64,000 nucleotides of DNA. Origin: Synechococcus sp. LA31 (lineage in GTDB: Bacteria; Cyanobacteriota; Cyanobacteriia; PCC-6307; Cyanobiaceae). How positions within the stretch are numbered: position 1 is the stretch's first letter; every line of letters starts with the position of its first letter. Of this stretch, positions 36,326-45,891 are shown in pieces. The DNA is taken from NCBI RefSeq assembly GCF_018502385.1, contig NZ_CP075523.1, positions 1,054,001 to 1,118,000 on the forward strand, in the 5' to 3' direction. The notes under the pieces are model-generated. The model had not been told where the DNA came from, searched no databases, and saw nothing but the letters and a program-made list of their open reading frames with translations. Made by a program: the position numbers and the translations under genes.

Positions 36326-38578
36326 ATGGCCACAGCCGCCCTGCCCCACGAGCTCTATCTGAATCGGGAACTGAGCTGGATCCGATTCAACGAGCGGGTG
36401 TTAGCGCAGGCGCTCGACCCTCGCACCCCGTTGCTGGAGCAGGCCAAGTTCAGCGCGATCTTCAGCAACAACCTTGATGAATTCTTCATGGTGAGGGTGG
36501 CATCACTGCAGTCGCAGTTGCATGCCGGTGTGCAAACCCTCAGTGAAGACGGCTGCTCACCCAGAGAGCAGCTCGAAGCGATCCGCCGCCAGCTGGAACC
36601 ACTACTCAAACAGCAGCAAGATCACTACCGTGGCAGCCTCAAAACCAACCTGGCTGAGCAGGGCATCCTGCTGCTCGATTACGAGCAACTCTCACGCAAA
36701 CAGAAAGACTGGGCCAATAGCTATTTCCAGACATCGGTGTTTCCGGTGCTCACGCCGTTAGCGGTGGATCCGGCTCATCCCTTCCCCTTTATTAGCAATC
36801 TAAGCCTCAACGTCGCGGTGACCATCCGCGACCCGAAAACCCAGCAGCAGCAATTTGCGCGAATCAAGATTCCCCAGAAAAACCTGCCCCGCTTTGTCAG
36901 CCTGCCGCCCGAACTGCATGGGGGCCGCAGCCCCCAACCGCTGTACATGGGGTTACCACTGGAGCAGCTCGTGGCCTTCAACCTGCAGCGTCTGTTTCCG
37001 GGGATGCTGATCGAAGGCCATCACTTTTTCCGGGTGACCCGCGATGCCGACCTGGAATTGCGGGAACTGGAAGCCGACGATCTGATGGAGGCCCTGGAGC
37101 AAGGTCTGCGCAAACGGCGCATGGGTGGGGAAGTGGTGCGCCTCGAGGTCGCTGATGAGATGCCGCTGTCTCTGGTGGATCAGCTGATGCACGGCATGGA
37201 GGTGGACGACTTTGACGTGTACCGCATCAACGGCCCCCTAGGACTCGATGATCTGATGAGTCTGCTGGCCATCGCGGCTCCCCAACTCAAAGACAAACCA
37301 TTCCGCGGCAAGACTCCATCGCAACTGCGCACCACTCAAAGCAGCCAGCTGGAAGATGGATCCCTTCAATACCAAGATTTCGAGAGCATCTTCCGGGTGA
37401 TCCGCCGCGGTGATCGGCTACTGCATCATCCCTTTGATCTGTTCTCCACATCGGTGGAAGAGTTCATCAATCAGGCAGCCGACGATCCCCATGTGTTGGC
37501 CATCAAGATGACCCTGTATCGGGTATCAAAGGATTCACCGATCATCGCCGCGCTGATCCGCGCTGCAGAAAATGGAAAACAGGTGATGACCCTGGTGGAG
37601 CTGAAGGCCCGCTTCGATGAAGACAACAACATTCAATGGGCGCGCCAACTGGAGCGCTCCGGCGTACACGTGGTGTATGGTGTGCTGGGCCTAAAGACCC
37701 ACACGAAGATCACACTGGTGGTGCGGCGTGAACAGGAGAAGTTGCAAGGCTATTGCCATATTGGCACCGGCAACTACAACTCAAAAACATCGAGTCTCTA
37801 CACCGATCTTGGCATCCTCAGCTGCAACGAGGAACTGGTAAATGATCTCGTAGACCTATTCAACTACCTCACCGGATTCTCCAAACAGCAGGAGTTTCAA
37901 CGGCTGCTCGTGGCGCCAGTGACCCTCAGACGCCGCATGCAGGAATTGATCAAGCGCGAGATCGAGTACGCCCGCGCCGGACAGCCGGCGGCGATCAAGG
38001 CGAAGATGAATGCCTTGGTAGATCCCAGCATCGTTGCGCTGCTGTATGAGGCCTCACAAGCGGGCGTGAGCATTGATCTAGTGGTGCGCGGGATGTGCAG
38101 TCTGCGGCCGGGCATCGAGGGCATCAGTGACAACATCCGGGTTTACAGCGTGATCGGCCGGTTGCTTGAGCATTCACGGCTGTTCTGGTTCGCCAACGGC
38201 GGAGACGCTGAGCTGTTTTTGGGCAGTGCCGACTGGATGCCCCGCAACCTGGATCGCCGGGTGGAAGCTGTGGTGCCCGTACTCGACCCACAGCTCTGTC
38301 TACAACTCGAATGGCTGATGCAGCTCTACCTTGATGATCAGCACGCCTGGCTGATGCACTCCGATGGCACCTATGTGGTGCGCAACCCAGAGGCTGAGGG
38401 CCCACTTGCGCAGCAGGAACTGATGGAACTCTGGTCGCTCAGAAGCGTTCAGGGCGTGGTTCGCTCCAGGTGGGACGCAGCCCCTGCCTCTGTTCCAGAC
38501 CCTTGGCCCGCTTCGCCAGGCGCTGAAGATCCAGCCACCACAGCCCATAGCGCCCCTGCCGTTGGATCAGCGGGCTAA
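36326..38578 (+). CDS. ppk1: Polyphosphate kinase 1
   Basis: This enzyme makes polyphosphate from ATP. It has 750 aa with the usual four-domain layout: an N-terminal helical region (NRELSWIRFNERVL), then a head domain, then two catalytic lobes. The autophosphorylated His is probably in YGVLGLKTHTKITLVV, followed by GYCHIGTGNYNSKTS. The family is normally ~700 aa; the last ~45 residues are an extension rich in Pro and Ala that overlaps the convergent glycosyltransferase gene by 140 nt. The protein looks intact. Confidence 0.95.
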   Translation: MATAALPHELYLNRELSWIRFNERVLAQALDPRTPLLEQAKFSAIFSNNLDEFFMVRVASLQSQLHAGVQTLSEDGCSPREQLEAIRRQLEPLLKQQQDHYRGSLKTNLAEQGILLLDYEQLSRKQKDWANSYFQTSVFPVLTPLAVDPAHPFPFISNLSLNVAVTIRDPKTQQQQFARIKIPQKNLPRFVSLPPELHGGRSPQPLYMGLPLEQLVAFNLQRLFPGMLIEGHHFFRVTRDADLELRELEADDLMEALEQGLRKRRMGGEVVRLEVADEMPLSLVDQLMHGMEVDDFDVYRINGPLGLDDLMSLLAIAAPQLKDKPFRGKTPSQLRTTQSSQLEDGSLQYQDFESIFRVIRRGDRLLHHPFDLFSTSVEEFINQAADDPHVLAIKMTLYRVSKDSPIIAALIRAAENGKQVMTLVELKARFDEDNNIQWARQLERSGVHVVYGVLGLKTHTKITLVVRREQEKLQGYCHIGTGNYNSKTSSLYTDLGILSCNEELVNDLVDLFNYLTGFSKQQEFQRLLVAPVTLRRRMQELIKREIEYARAGQPAAIKAKMNALVDPSIVALLYEASQAGVSIDLVVRGMCSLRPGIEGISDNIRVYSVIGRLLEHSRLFWFANGGDAELFLGSADWMPRNLDRRVEAVVPVLDPQLCLQLEWLMQLYLDDQHAWLMHSDGTYVVRNPEAEGPLAQQELMELWSLRSVQGVVRSRWDAAPASVPDPWPASPGAEDPATTAHSAPAVGSAG

Positions 38579-40212
38579 TCAAAGACGCCCAGTGCTTGCG
38601 CTCAGCAAGGTTCAAAGGTGCCACGACAAGAATGTGACCTTGCCTCCCCTCGACGCGCACCCTGCTCTCTGAGCTAAGGCGGTCGTTGAGATTCACCAAC
38701 GCCTGCACAGAGGTCCCCTCATAGGCCACCGGTGCTTCGGCGTAGAAATGAAAACTCGGCCGAATCACCCCCAGCATCGCGATGGGTTGCCGTGTGGCCT
38801 GAAGTTGACCGCTCAACGTTGCCAAGGTGCGGATCGGCCGGCTGCGCAGGTTGTCACCAATGCGTAGCAGGGGTAAGACCACCACAGGCAGCAGCAGGAA
38901 CCAGCTGAACTGAAGGGCCACGATGGGCTTCACGGGAGAGCAGCAGACAGCAGATCGGCTCAACCAGAGCGCGACAAAAGCGCCGCCAAGAAGCGGAGCT
39001 ACCGCCAAAGGCAGCAGGGCTGAGCCCTCGAGCAGTTGGGGCAACATGATCAGATCGGGATCACTGATCTGATTGATCCAAAAGGGAATGCAGGCCAGGG
39101 CTACAGCGCAGCTGAGGGCCGTGCAAGCACTCAGCCGTAGGGCCCAACGCATCCAACGATCAGGGCTAGTGAGCGCTAGGGCAGCCAGGATGGCCGCTGC
39201 CGGTGTGGCCGGCAACCAATAGCTGGGGAGCTTGGTAGCCGACAAACTGAAGAGCAGCAGCACCGCCAGGAGCCAACAAGCGGCAAAGCGCGCCAGGCTC
39301 AACGGGCTTGCAGGCAAAGCACGCCAGAGCCCAAGCAGCAACAGGGGCGACCAAGGCAGACTGGCAACCACCAAGATCACTCCGTAGAACCACCATGGCG
39401 ACTGGTGGCGATTCACCACTTCAGTGAAACGCTGAAGATTGTGGTAGCCAAAGAAGCTCGCCAGAAACGGTTGGCCCTCCCGCAGGGCTGCTGCTGCATA
39501 CCAAGGAATGGCAACAGCGAGGCTCACCAGCACTCCCAACCCCGGCCGCAAGCGCTCCCTGAACAAACGGGGCTGGCGCTCCAACAACACAAACAGTCCC
39601 CAGCTGAGGGCGAAGAGCACCAACGCCACCGGGCCTTTGGTGAGCGTGGCAAGGCCGAGGGCTACCCAGCTGAACCACCAGGGGATTCGGGCGTTCACCA
39701 GCCGCCACCAGGAGCTGATCATCGCCAGAGCCACCAAAGCAGTGAGCAGGCTGTCGCTTACGCCAATACGGCTCCACAGCATCACCAGCGGGCTCAGCCC
39801 GAAGCACAACACCGCCGGTAGCCATAACCCCTCAGGTCGCTGCAGATAGCGGCGCTCCCACCACGCCATCAGGAGAGCCAACAGCGCCACCACGCCGGTG
39901 GAGGCAACAGCAGACAGAAGGCAGAGCAGCAGCCCAGGATCCCAACGGATCCCAGCTGGTGTGGACGGGGAGGCTGTAGAGGACAGCCATCAACCAATAC
40001 ACCAAAGGGGGTTTGTCGTATCGGGGTAAACCGTTCACGTGCGGTATCAGCCAATCGCCGGTGCGCGCCATGGTTCGAGCCGATGCAGCAAACAGCGGCG
40101 GGGTTTCATCAACCAGGCCCACGGAGCCCAGATCAACGACAAACAAAACAACACCGATCGCTACCGCTGCGATCGTTACGGCCCAATAGGGCCAACACTT
40201 AGGGCTGCGCAA
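38439..40212 (-). pseudogene. Frameshifted ArnT-like glycosyltransferase
   Basis: Two frames together encode one ArnT/dolichyl-phosphate-mannose-type integral membrane glycosyltransferase. The first frame (40212 down to about 39920) has LVDETPPLFAASARTMARTGDWL and NGLPRYDKPPLVYWLMAVLYS. The second, to 38439, has the multi-helix remainder. The break is a 4-bp tandem duplication (CAGA CAGA at 39911-39918 on the plus strand); deleting one copy reads WAAALPSAVASTGVVALL, in frame. It may be a recent loss of function or a sequencing error. The intact protein would add sugars such as aminoarabinose or mannose to a lipid-linked acceptor outside the cell membrane. Confidence 0.85.
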
Positions 40213-40345
40213 CGATCAAAGGACGCAAACGAGAGTGAATGTCACCTGTGACCACGCTGGCAAAGCCAAATCCCTGGCTAAGTGCTACAGCATGAATCAT
40301 GGCAGCAACAGATAACGCAACCAGCAGACGGCATGAATCTGACAT
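40199..40345 (-). CDS. Possible small exported protein
   Basis: The ORF is 48 aa with a hydrophobic N-terminus (RLLVALSVAAMIHAVALS) resembling a signal peptide. It overlaps the 5' end of the frameshifted glycosyltransferase by 14 nt and lies on the same strand. AGGA is 11 nt upstream of the ATG. It is too short to be sure. Confidence 0.3.
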   Translation of the reverse strand: MSDSCRLLVALSVAAMIHAVALSQGFGFASVVTGDIHSRLRPLIVAQP

Positions 40346-40432
40346 GGGAGCTAATCCTAACGATTGGCCAGGCCAAGTTTGAGGCCAATCAACAGAAGCA
40401 ACAACCACGGAAGGCTGTAGCCAGCCTTACAT

Positions 40433-40690
40433 TCAATCAAACAGGGTTGAACGGCTGCCGCGTAACATCTTCCAGAGTTGCTTGATTTCATCATAAGCCG
40501 CTTCCTGGGAGATCTTGCCATTTCCCTGAAGCCCAACAATCAAGCCAACACGGTCGGCAAATTGCTCGAGGTTTTGATGAAAAGCAAGGCGCTCAGGCGA
40601 CCAGTCGTCGCCTCGGTAATGGCTAAAGCCCTCGAGAGGAGACTGGGTACCTGCATCCCTCTCGGGGGAGGGATCAGAGGAATCGATCAC
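40433..40690 (-). CDS. DUF7219-like conserved cyanobacterial protein
   Basis: The protein is 85 aa with an N-terminal disordered part and a conserved core (LAFHQNLEQFADRVGLIVGLQG, then GKISQEAAYDEIKQLWKML). I recognise this as the DUF7219 type of small cyanobacterial protein; the function is unknown. It lies on the strand of pstB and 63 nt beyond its stop, so it may be the end of the pst operon. Confidence 0.7.
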   Translation of the reverse strand: MIDSSDPSPERDAGTQSPLEGFSHYRGDDWSPERLAFHQNLEQFADRVGLIVGLQGNGKISQEAAYDEIKQLWKMLRGSRSTLFD

Positions 40691-40753
40691 TGCAGATTGT
40701 TGTACGGTTGAATAACGCTAGCGAGCACGACGGGAGCTTGAGGTTCAGAATGA

Positions 40754-41578
40754 TCAACCAAACCGACCAGAGACATAGTCTTGAGTGGCTTGCTGACTGG
40801 GAGCATTAAAGATGGTCTCCGTTTCAGCAAATTCCTCAAGGCAGCCCACCTTGCCATCGCCATCAGCTTTGGGCGTCACATTAAAAAAGCCTGTCAGGTC
40901 GCTGACACGAACGGCCTGCTGCATGTTGTGGGTCACGATCACGATCGTGTAGCTCTTCTTGAGTTCATGCATCATCTCCTCGATTTTGAGTGTAGAGATG
41001 GGGTCAAGTGCCGAGCAGGGCTCGTCCATCAAGATCACCTCCGGCTCAATTGCAATGGCCCTCGCAATGCATAGGCGCTGTTGCTGGCCACCGGATAGGG
41101 CATAGCCACTTTCCTTGAGTTTGTCTTTGGTTTCATCCCAGATGGCGGCCTTGCGGAGAGAACGCTCGACCAATTCATCCATGTCACCGCGGTAGCCATT
41201 GATGCGAGCGCCAAAGGCGATGTTTTCGTAGATGCTCTTAGGGAAGGGGTTGGGCTTCTGAAACACCATGCCGATGCGCCTACGCACTTCCACCGGATCC
41301 ACCTGGGGCGCGTAAAGGTCCTGACCATCAAAGATCACACGACCCTTGAGCGTGCAGCCATCGATCAAGTCATTCATGCGATTGAGCGCACGCAAGACAG
41401 TGCTCTTGCCGCAGCCGGATGGACCAATGAACGCTGTGACTTTGCCGCGAGGAATCTGCATGTAGACGCCCTTGACAGCTTCATTGCCGCCGTAGCTAAT
41501 GCCCACATTCTCGAGTTCCATGCAGAAGCCTGGACTGGCTTGCTGCATGCGAGATGGGGAAGGCATGGAGGTGGTCAT
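40754..41578 (-). CDS. pstB: Phosphate ABC transporter ATPase
   Basis: The protein is 274 aa. Walker A is GPSGCGKST, the signature is [16 protein letters not shown] and Walker B is [13 protein letters not shown]. The PstB-specific blocks [20 protein letters not shown] and [12 protein letters not shown] are present. It energises high-affinity phosphate import and also signals to PhoR. It is the third gene of pstC-pstA-pstB, 45 nt after pstA. The first ~20 residues before CMELENV are non-conserved, so the start is approximate. Confidence 0.97.
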   Translation of the reverse strand: MTTSMPSPSRMQQASPGFCMELENVGISYGGNEAVKGVYMQIPRGKVTAFIGPSGCGKSTVLRALNRMNDLIDGCTLKGRVIFDGQDLYAPQVDPVEVRRRIGMVFQKPNPFPKSIYENIAFGARINGYRGDMDELVERSLRKAAIWDETKDKLKESGYALSGGQQQRLCIARAIAIEPEVILMDEPCSALDPISTLKIEEMMHELKKSYTIVIVTHNMQQAVRVSDLTGFFNVTPKADGDGKVGCLEEFAETETIFNAPSQQATQDYVSGRFG

Positions 41579-41623
41579 GATGAGTGATTGGTGAAGGAGC
41601 TCAGGAAACGGATAGACAAAGAA

Positions 41624-42532
41624 TCAGGCGCGGGTAAAACGTCCCACCCAACGTGCAAAGAGGTTGGCGCCCAGGATCATCACCACCAGCACAAACGAAG
41701 CCGCCCATGCCAGAGCGTTCTGAGCTTCGTAAGGCATGATCGCGAAGTTAAAGATCAGCACCGACATGGTGGCGATCGGGTTGAACACTCCCTCAGGCCA
41801 GAAGGGTGAAAACAAGGCGGTGAAAATCAGTGGCGCCGTTTCACCAGCAGCTCGGGCGATACCGAGCACGACACCGGTCGCAATGGGAGTGAAGGCAGCG
41901 GGCAGGGTGATGCGCGTGATCGTGACAAATCTGGAGGCACCGATCCCGATAGCGCCCCAACGCAACTCTTGAGGCACAAGCTTGAGCGCCTCATCCGTGG
42001 TTTTGATCACCGTGGGCAGCATCAGGACCGACAGAGCAATTCCGCCGGCCATAGCGCTGTAACTCTGACCAAAAAAGATGCGGGTGCTCACCACCAGGCC
42101 GTAGATGAACACGCCACAAATGATCGATGGCACACCAGCCAACACGTTCGTGCCGAAACGCACGAACTGGGCGAACCAGCCCGACCTTGAATATTCAGCC
42201 AAGTAAATGCCGCCACCCACTCCAACGGGGATCGCCACAAGGCTGGCAATCAGGGTGACCACAACAGTGCCGAGGATGGCATTGCCAATGCCGCCGCCAT
42301 CGAGACCGGGAGGAGGCGGCAGATCGGTGAGCAGCTGGGCACTAATCAGAGAGCCACCCTTAATGAGCACATAGGCCAACACAAGCACCAGAGGGATCAC
42401 CGCTATCACGGCGAAGAAAGCAGCCAACAAGCTGAAGAAGCTGTTCCAGCGGTTGCGGGGCAAAGAGGCGCGGAAGTGGAGAGAGCGGCCGAGGCTGGTG
42501 GACCCAGGAGCGGGAGTTGCGGAGAGTGCCAT
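41624..42532 (-). CDS. pstA: Phosphate ABC transporter permease PstA
   Basis: The protein is 302 aa from the ATG at 42532 (MALSATPAPGS). There are six membrane helices, with an N-terminal one (FFSLLAAFFAVIAVIPLVLVLAYVL), and the permease loop EALKLVPQELRWGAIGIGASRFVTITRITLP, which contacts PstB. It forms the channel with PstC. It starts 5 nt after pstC. The longer frame to 43084 is not supported, since it runs through pstC in another frame. Confidence 0.95.
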   Translation of the reverse strand: MALSATPAPGSTSLGRSLHFRASLPRNRWNSFFSLLAAFFAVIAVIPLVLVLAYVLIKGGSLISAQLLTDLPPPPGLDGGGIGNAILGTVVVTLIASLVAIPVGVGGGIYLAEYSRSGWFAQFVRFGTNVLAGVPSIICGVFIYGLVVSTRIFFGQSYSAMAGGIALSVLMLPTVIKTTDEALKLVPQELRWGAIGIGASRFVTITRITLPAAFTPIATGVVLGIARAAGETAPLIFTALFSPFWPEGVFNPIATMSVLIFNFAIMPYEAQNALAWAASFVLVVMILGANLFARWVGRFTRA

Positions 42533-42537
42533 CGGAG

Positions 42538-43494
42538 TCAGCTGTATTTGAGGCTCAGGCGGCGCACGATCCACTGCGCCAACACATTCACGAGCAAGGT
42601 GAGCAGCATCAGCACAAAGGCCGCATACATCAACGCCGATACCTGAAAACCATCGGCCTCGCCGAACTGGTTGGCCAACATCGATGAGATGGTGTTGCCC
42701 GGTGCCAACAGGCTCCAACTGAAGTTGTTGGAGTTGCCGATAATCATTGTGACAGCCATGGTTTCTCCCATGGCACGGCCCAGAGCCAACATCACACCAC
42801 CGGTGATTCCTGAAACGGCCGCCGGCAACATCACCTGAAGAATCGCGCCCCAACGGGTGGTGCCAACGCCATAGGCGGCCTGGCGCAGCTCGGGGGGCAC
42901 CTGCTGCAGCGAATCCCGGGAGATGGCCGTGATGATCGGCAGGATCATCACCACCAAGATCAAGATGGCTGGTGCCATGCCTGGCCCCAACGGCACCGTG
43001 GAGAAGAACGGCAGCCAGCCGAGGAACTGATGCAACACATCCAGACCGGGCCGAATAAAGGGCTCCATCACGAAGATGGCCCACAGGCCCAGGACCACAG
43101 AAGGTATGGCCGCCAGCAGCTCCACCATGATTCCGAGCACCTGACGCACCCGAAGGGGAATCAGGTTTTCGGTGATGAAGATGGCCGTACCCACACCGAG
43201 GGGCACCGCGATCACCAGGGCAAGAATCGACGTGACGATCGTGCCGTAGATGGCTGTGAAAGCTCCGTAGGTATCGCCGGCTGGATCCCAGTCGGAAATC
43301 ACCAAAAAGCGGAGGCCGAAACGGGCCATCGCCTCACGCGATCCAGACAACACGGTGAGCAGGATGCCGAGCAGCACCAGGCCCACAAGCGAAGCCAAAA
43401 CGATGGAGAGCTGGCGGAAGCCCTGATCCACCAGCTTTTCCTGAGGGGGTCGCCGCCTCAGCTCAAATAAATCTGTTGATTCAGAGGCCGCCAT
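42538..43494 (-). CDS. pstC: Phosphate ABC transporter permease PstC
   Basis: The protein is 318 aa from the ATG at 43494. It has an N-terminal cytoplasmic segment (FELRRRPPQEKLVDQGFR), six helices and the EAA-like loop (DSLQQVPPELRQAAYGVGTTRWGAILQVMLP). It is the first gene of the pst operon and divergent from sphX. A Pho box lies 49 nt upstream. The frame is open to 43530, adding 12 residues, but the ATG is the better start. Confidence 0.95.
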   Translation of the reverse strand: MAASESTDLFELRRRPPQEKLVDQGFRQLSIVLASLVGLVLLGILLTVLSGSREAMARFGLRFLVISDWDPAGDTYGAFTAIYGTIVTSILALVIAVPLGVGTAIFITENLIPLRVRQVLGIMVELLAAIPSVVLGLWAIFVMEPFIRPGLDVLHQFLGWLPFFSTVPLGPGMAPAILILVVMILPIITAISRDSLQQVPPELRQAAYGVGTTRWGAILQVMLPAAVSGITGGVMLALGRAMGETMAVTMIIGNSNNFSWSLLAPGNTISSMLANQFGEADGFQVSALMYAAFVLMLLTLLVNVLAQWIVRRLSLKYS

Positions 43495-43542
43495 GGATCG
43501 GTAAACCCTTGACACCACGGTCTCACGCAATTCCGCGGAGTC

Positions 43543-43561
43543 GCTTAAGGCGTGGTTAAGG
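43543..43561 (-). promoter_or_regulatory. Pho box upstream of pstC
   Basis: On the minus strand CCTTAACC and CCTTAAGC lie 11 nt apart with a 3-nt spacer (ACG). The orientation points to pstC, 49 nt away. Confidence 0.75.
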
Positions 43562-43592
43562 AGTCAGGCGGAAGCGTTTATGGTTCAGCCGC

Positions 43593-43622
43593 GATCAACC
43601 AAGCATTAACCAACGCTTAAAC
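43593..43622 (+). promoter_or_regulatory. Pho box upstream of sphX
   Basis: Three units, GATCAACC, CATTAACC and GCTTAAAC, are separated by exactly 3 nt. They lie in the direction of sphX, 41 nt before its GTG. This and the pstC box sit in one 169-nt divergent region. Confidence 0.75.
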
Positions 43623-43663
43623 AGCGGCACCGTGGGTGGAAGCAAAGTGGGATCACATCAAGC

Positions 43664-44710
43664 GTGATCGATGTGATCGCCCGTCGCTTTGGCCCGATTG
43701 CTGCGCTCGTCCTTGCGCCCCTGCTCGTTGTTGGACAAGCTAACGCTCAGAGCAACAATCAACCCAGCAGCACGATCCTGATTTCGGGCTCAAGCACCGT
43801 TTATCCATTCAGCCAGGCGGCCATTAAGGCCTATGCCCCCCGAACCCGGAAGGGGGTGAGCTTCGCCGCAAAACCTATTGGCAGCAGTGCCGGCTTGCGC
43901 CAGTTCTGTGGCAAAAGCATTGTGATCGCTGCAGCATCCAGACCGATCAACAGCAAGGAGATCGCCAGCTGCAAAGCCAATGGGGTGAGCTTTCTCGAGC
44001 TGCCCATTGCTTTTGATGCGATCACGGTGGTGGTGAACCCAGCCAACAGCTTTGCCAAGAGCATCAGCACCGCACAGCTGCGAACGCTTTGGAGCAAGGC
44101 CGCTCAAGGCAACGTGATGCGCTGGAACCAGGTGAATCCAAGCTGGCCCAACAGGCCGATCCGGCTGTGCGGGCCAGGCAAGGATTCAGGCACCTACGAC
44201 ACCTTCAACAAGGCCATCAACGGCAGCGAGACCAATTCCAGGCAGGACTACACCGCCAGCGAAGACGACAATGTGCTGGTGAAGTGTGTCGCCAGCGATC
44301 CCAATGCCTTGGGCTACTTCGGTTTCGACTACTACCAAGCCAACCGTCAATCGCTACGGGCGCTAGCCGTGAGTGGCTTGCGCGGCAGCGTGATCCCAAG
44401 CGTGAGTGCCGTACAGGGCTCTCGCTACTTACCCCTGTCACGGCCTCTGTTTTTCTATGTGAATGACCAAGCCCTCAAAAGCAATCAGGCGCTGCGCTCA
44501 ATGATCGTGGCCACCCTTGAGCAGGGTGTGAAGGTGTCGCAAAAAGCCGGTGTGATTCCTCTTCAGGATTCCACGTATCGGTTGGTGCTGAACAAGCTTT
44601 ATCGCAATGTGCTCGGCAGCGCCTTTGGCGGCAACCTACCGATCGGGCTCACGGTTGGCCAAGTGCTGGAACGCAGCTTTGATGAACACAAGCGACCTCA
44701 ATTCCGCTAG
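43664..44710 (+). CDS. sphX: SphX-type phosphate-binding protein
   Basis: The protein is 348 aa. The signal peptide runs to about residue 29 (AALVLAPLLVVGQANAQ). The phosphate-binding motifs are LISGSSTVYPFS, PIGSSAGLRQFC, AAASRPIN and CGPGKDSGTYDTF. The two cysteine-rich features and overall pattern match SphX rather than PstS, which also occurs in this window at 45892-46869. It is periplasmic and probably delivers phosphate to PstCAB. The start is a GTG at 43664. It has its own Pho box. Confidence 0.9.
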   Translation: MIDVIARRFGPIAALVLAPLLVVGQANAQSNNQPSSTILISGSSTVYPFSQAAIKAYAPRTRKGVSFAAKPIGSSAGLRQFCGKSIVIAAASRPINSKEIASCKANGVSFLELPIAFDAITVVVNPANSFAKSISTAQLRTLWSKAAQGNVMRWNQVNPSWPNRPIRLCGPGKDSGTYDTFNKAINGSETNSRQDYTASEDDNVLVKCVASDPNALGYFGFDYYQANRQSLRALAVSGLRGSVIPSVSAVQGSRYLPLSRPLFFYVNDQALKSNQALRSMIVATLEQGVKVSQKAGVIPLQDSTYRLVLNKLYRNVLGSAFGGNLPIGLTVGQVLERSFDEHKRPQFR

Positions 44711-44921
44711 CCGGCTCTGCATGTGCCCTGCGCGACATTTCGACGCAGAACCGGGGCAATCTGTACCCATGGATACCAGCATCAACCATCGGCGCCCTAG
44801 GTTGTTCGAATTGACACGCAAGCAATGTTAGTGAAAACCGGTTTGGGGAGCATCAGCTTCGTGGCTGGTTGCTGTTGGGTGAATTCGGTAGTCCAGCCTC
44901 CTCCTTGCCAATCGCAATCCC

Positions 44922-45110
44922 ATGACCAATCCAGAGCAAACGCCTCCAGCGCTGGTGCCAACCAGCGCTGGAGACCAGAACAACAGGGCTGAGCCGAAAG
45001 GCTCCGATCCTTGTGATGAAGCGATGATCTCCAGGCAGCGCCAGCGCTACTTGGCTTCACTGCTCAGCGATCAGGAGCCGCAAAGCGATAGCCAATACCG
45101 CGAACAGTAA
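44922..45110 (+). CDS. Possible small hypothetical protein
   Basis: The ORF is 62 aa (MTNPEQTPPALVPTSAG...). It is hydrophilic with a basic helix (EAMISRQRQRYLASLLSD). It overlaps the 3' end of the response regulator by 47 nt and contains the 30-nt hairpin at 44944-44973, either of which could explain why the frame stays open. I rate it as doubtful. Confidence 0.35.
   Translation: MTNPEQTPPALVPTSAGDQNNRAEPKGSDPCDEAMISRQRQRYLASLLSDQEPQSDSQYREQ
44944..44973. repeat. Perfect hairpin, 13-nt arms
   Basis: CTCCAGCGCTGGT, a 4-nt loop (GCCA), then the exact reverse complement ACCAGCGCTGGAG. There is no T-run after it. It lies 234 nt after the sphX stop and near the 3' end of the opposite-strand response regulator. 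It may end transcription or slow it from either side, but I cannot tell. Confidence 0.75.
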
Positions 45111-45807
45111 CGAACATCGAGGGCTTCCCTGGTTGATCCAGCTTGCGGCGCAACCAGAGCACATGCACATCCACACTTTTGTTGTTGCCGCCATAATCAG
45201 GCCCCCACACCTGCTCGATCAGCTGATCACGGCTTAGGGCTCGGCCCGGTTGAAGCATGAAACATTCCAGCAATCGGTATTCCCTGGGAGTGAGCGAGAC
45301 CTCATTGCCATCGTTAACAACACGGCACTGATCGCGAAAGAGCTCAATCCGCCCGGCCCGCAGCACAGAACCAGTCTCGGCGGCGCGCGAGATCTGCTCC
45401 ATGCGCTTCAACCGCCGCAGGATCGCCCGGCAGCGAGCCACGCATTCAGGGAGGCCGCAGGGACGGGCCAGAACATCATCGGCACCACCATCCAGCAGCT
45501 TGGCGCGTTCGTCTGCACTGGCCGCATCAGCAAGGAGCAGCAGCGGCGTGAGTGGATCACGGCGATTGAAGCCCTTGATGAAAGCCAATGTGGCTTCAAG
45601 ATCATGGCGATCACTAGGAAGATGCAAAACCCACAGCGAGGGACGCTTGTCTTTGGGTGCATCGCTGAGCAATTGCCTCAGCTGCTGGGGCACCGGCTGC
45701 TGCTCCACACGAAATCCTTCCTGCTCCAAGGCGAGATGAAGCTGATCCCGCCAAGAGGGATCATCGGCAACAAGCCGGATTAACGCAGGCTGAGCGGCGG
45801 CAGCCAT
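45064..45807 (-). CDS. OmpR-family response regulator without phospho-acceptor Asp
   Basis: The protein is 247 aa, resembling PhoB in the DNA-binding half (LTPREYRLLECFMLQPGRALSRDQLIEQVWG, VDVHVLWLRRKLDQ). In the receiver half, the acidic pair is present (residues 15-16), but the acceptor position is His62 (LWVLHLPS) instead of Asp, and the conserved Lys is Arg115 (LARPC). Phosphorylation in the usual way should therefore be impossible. It lies between two phosphate-binding protein genes. It may regulate without phosphorylation or bind a small molecule. The start is ATG 45807 or GTG 45813. Confidence 0.85.
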   Translation of the reverse strand: MAAAAQPALIRLVADDPSWRDQLHLALEQEGFRVEQQPVPQQLRQLLSDAPKDKRPSLWVLHLPSDRHDLEATLAFIKGFNRRDPLTPLLLLADAASADERAKLLDGGADDVLARPCGLPECVARCRAILRRLKRMEQISRAAETGSVLRAGRIELFRDQCRVVNDGNEVSLTPREYRLLECFMLQPGRALSRDQLIEQVWGPDYGGNNKSVDVHVLWLRRKLDQPGKPSMFVTVRGIGYRFAAPDR

Positions 45808-45840
45808 CGACACACGGTCAGAGTTGGGGGATTTGGGGAC

Positions 45841-45866
45841 AAAAAAGGGGGGCTCATCAAGCCCCC
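45841..45866 (-). terminator. Rho-independent terminator of pstS
   Basis: On the minus strand a GGGGGCT stem, a 5-nt loop and AGCCCCC are followed by TTTTTT. It lies 26 nt after the pstS stop and separates it from the response regulator gene. Confidence 0.85.
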
Positions 45867-45891
45867 GGGTAGGTTTCAGATGGATCGGTGA

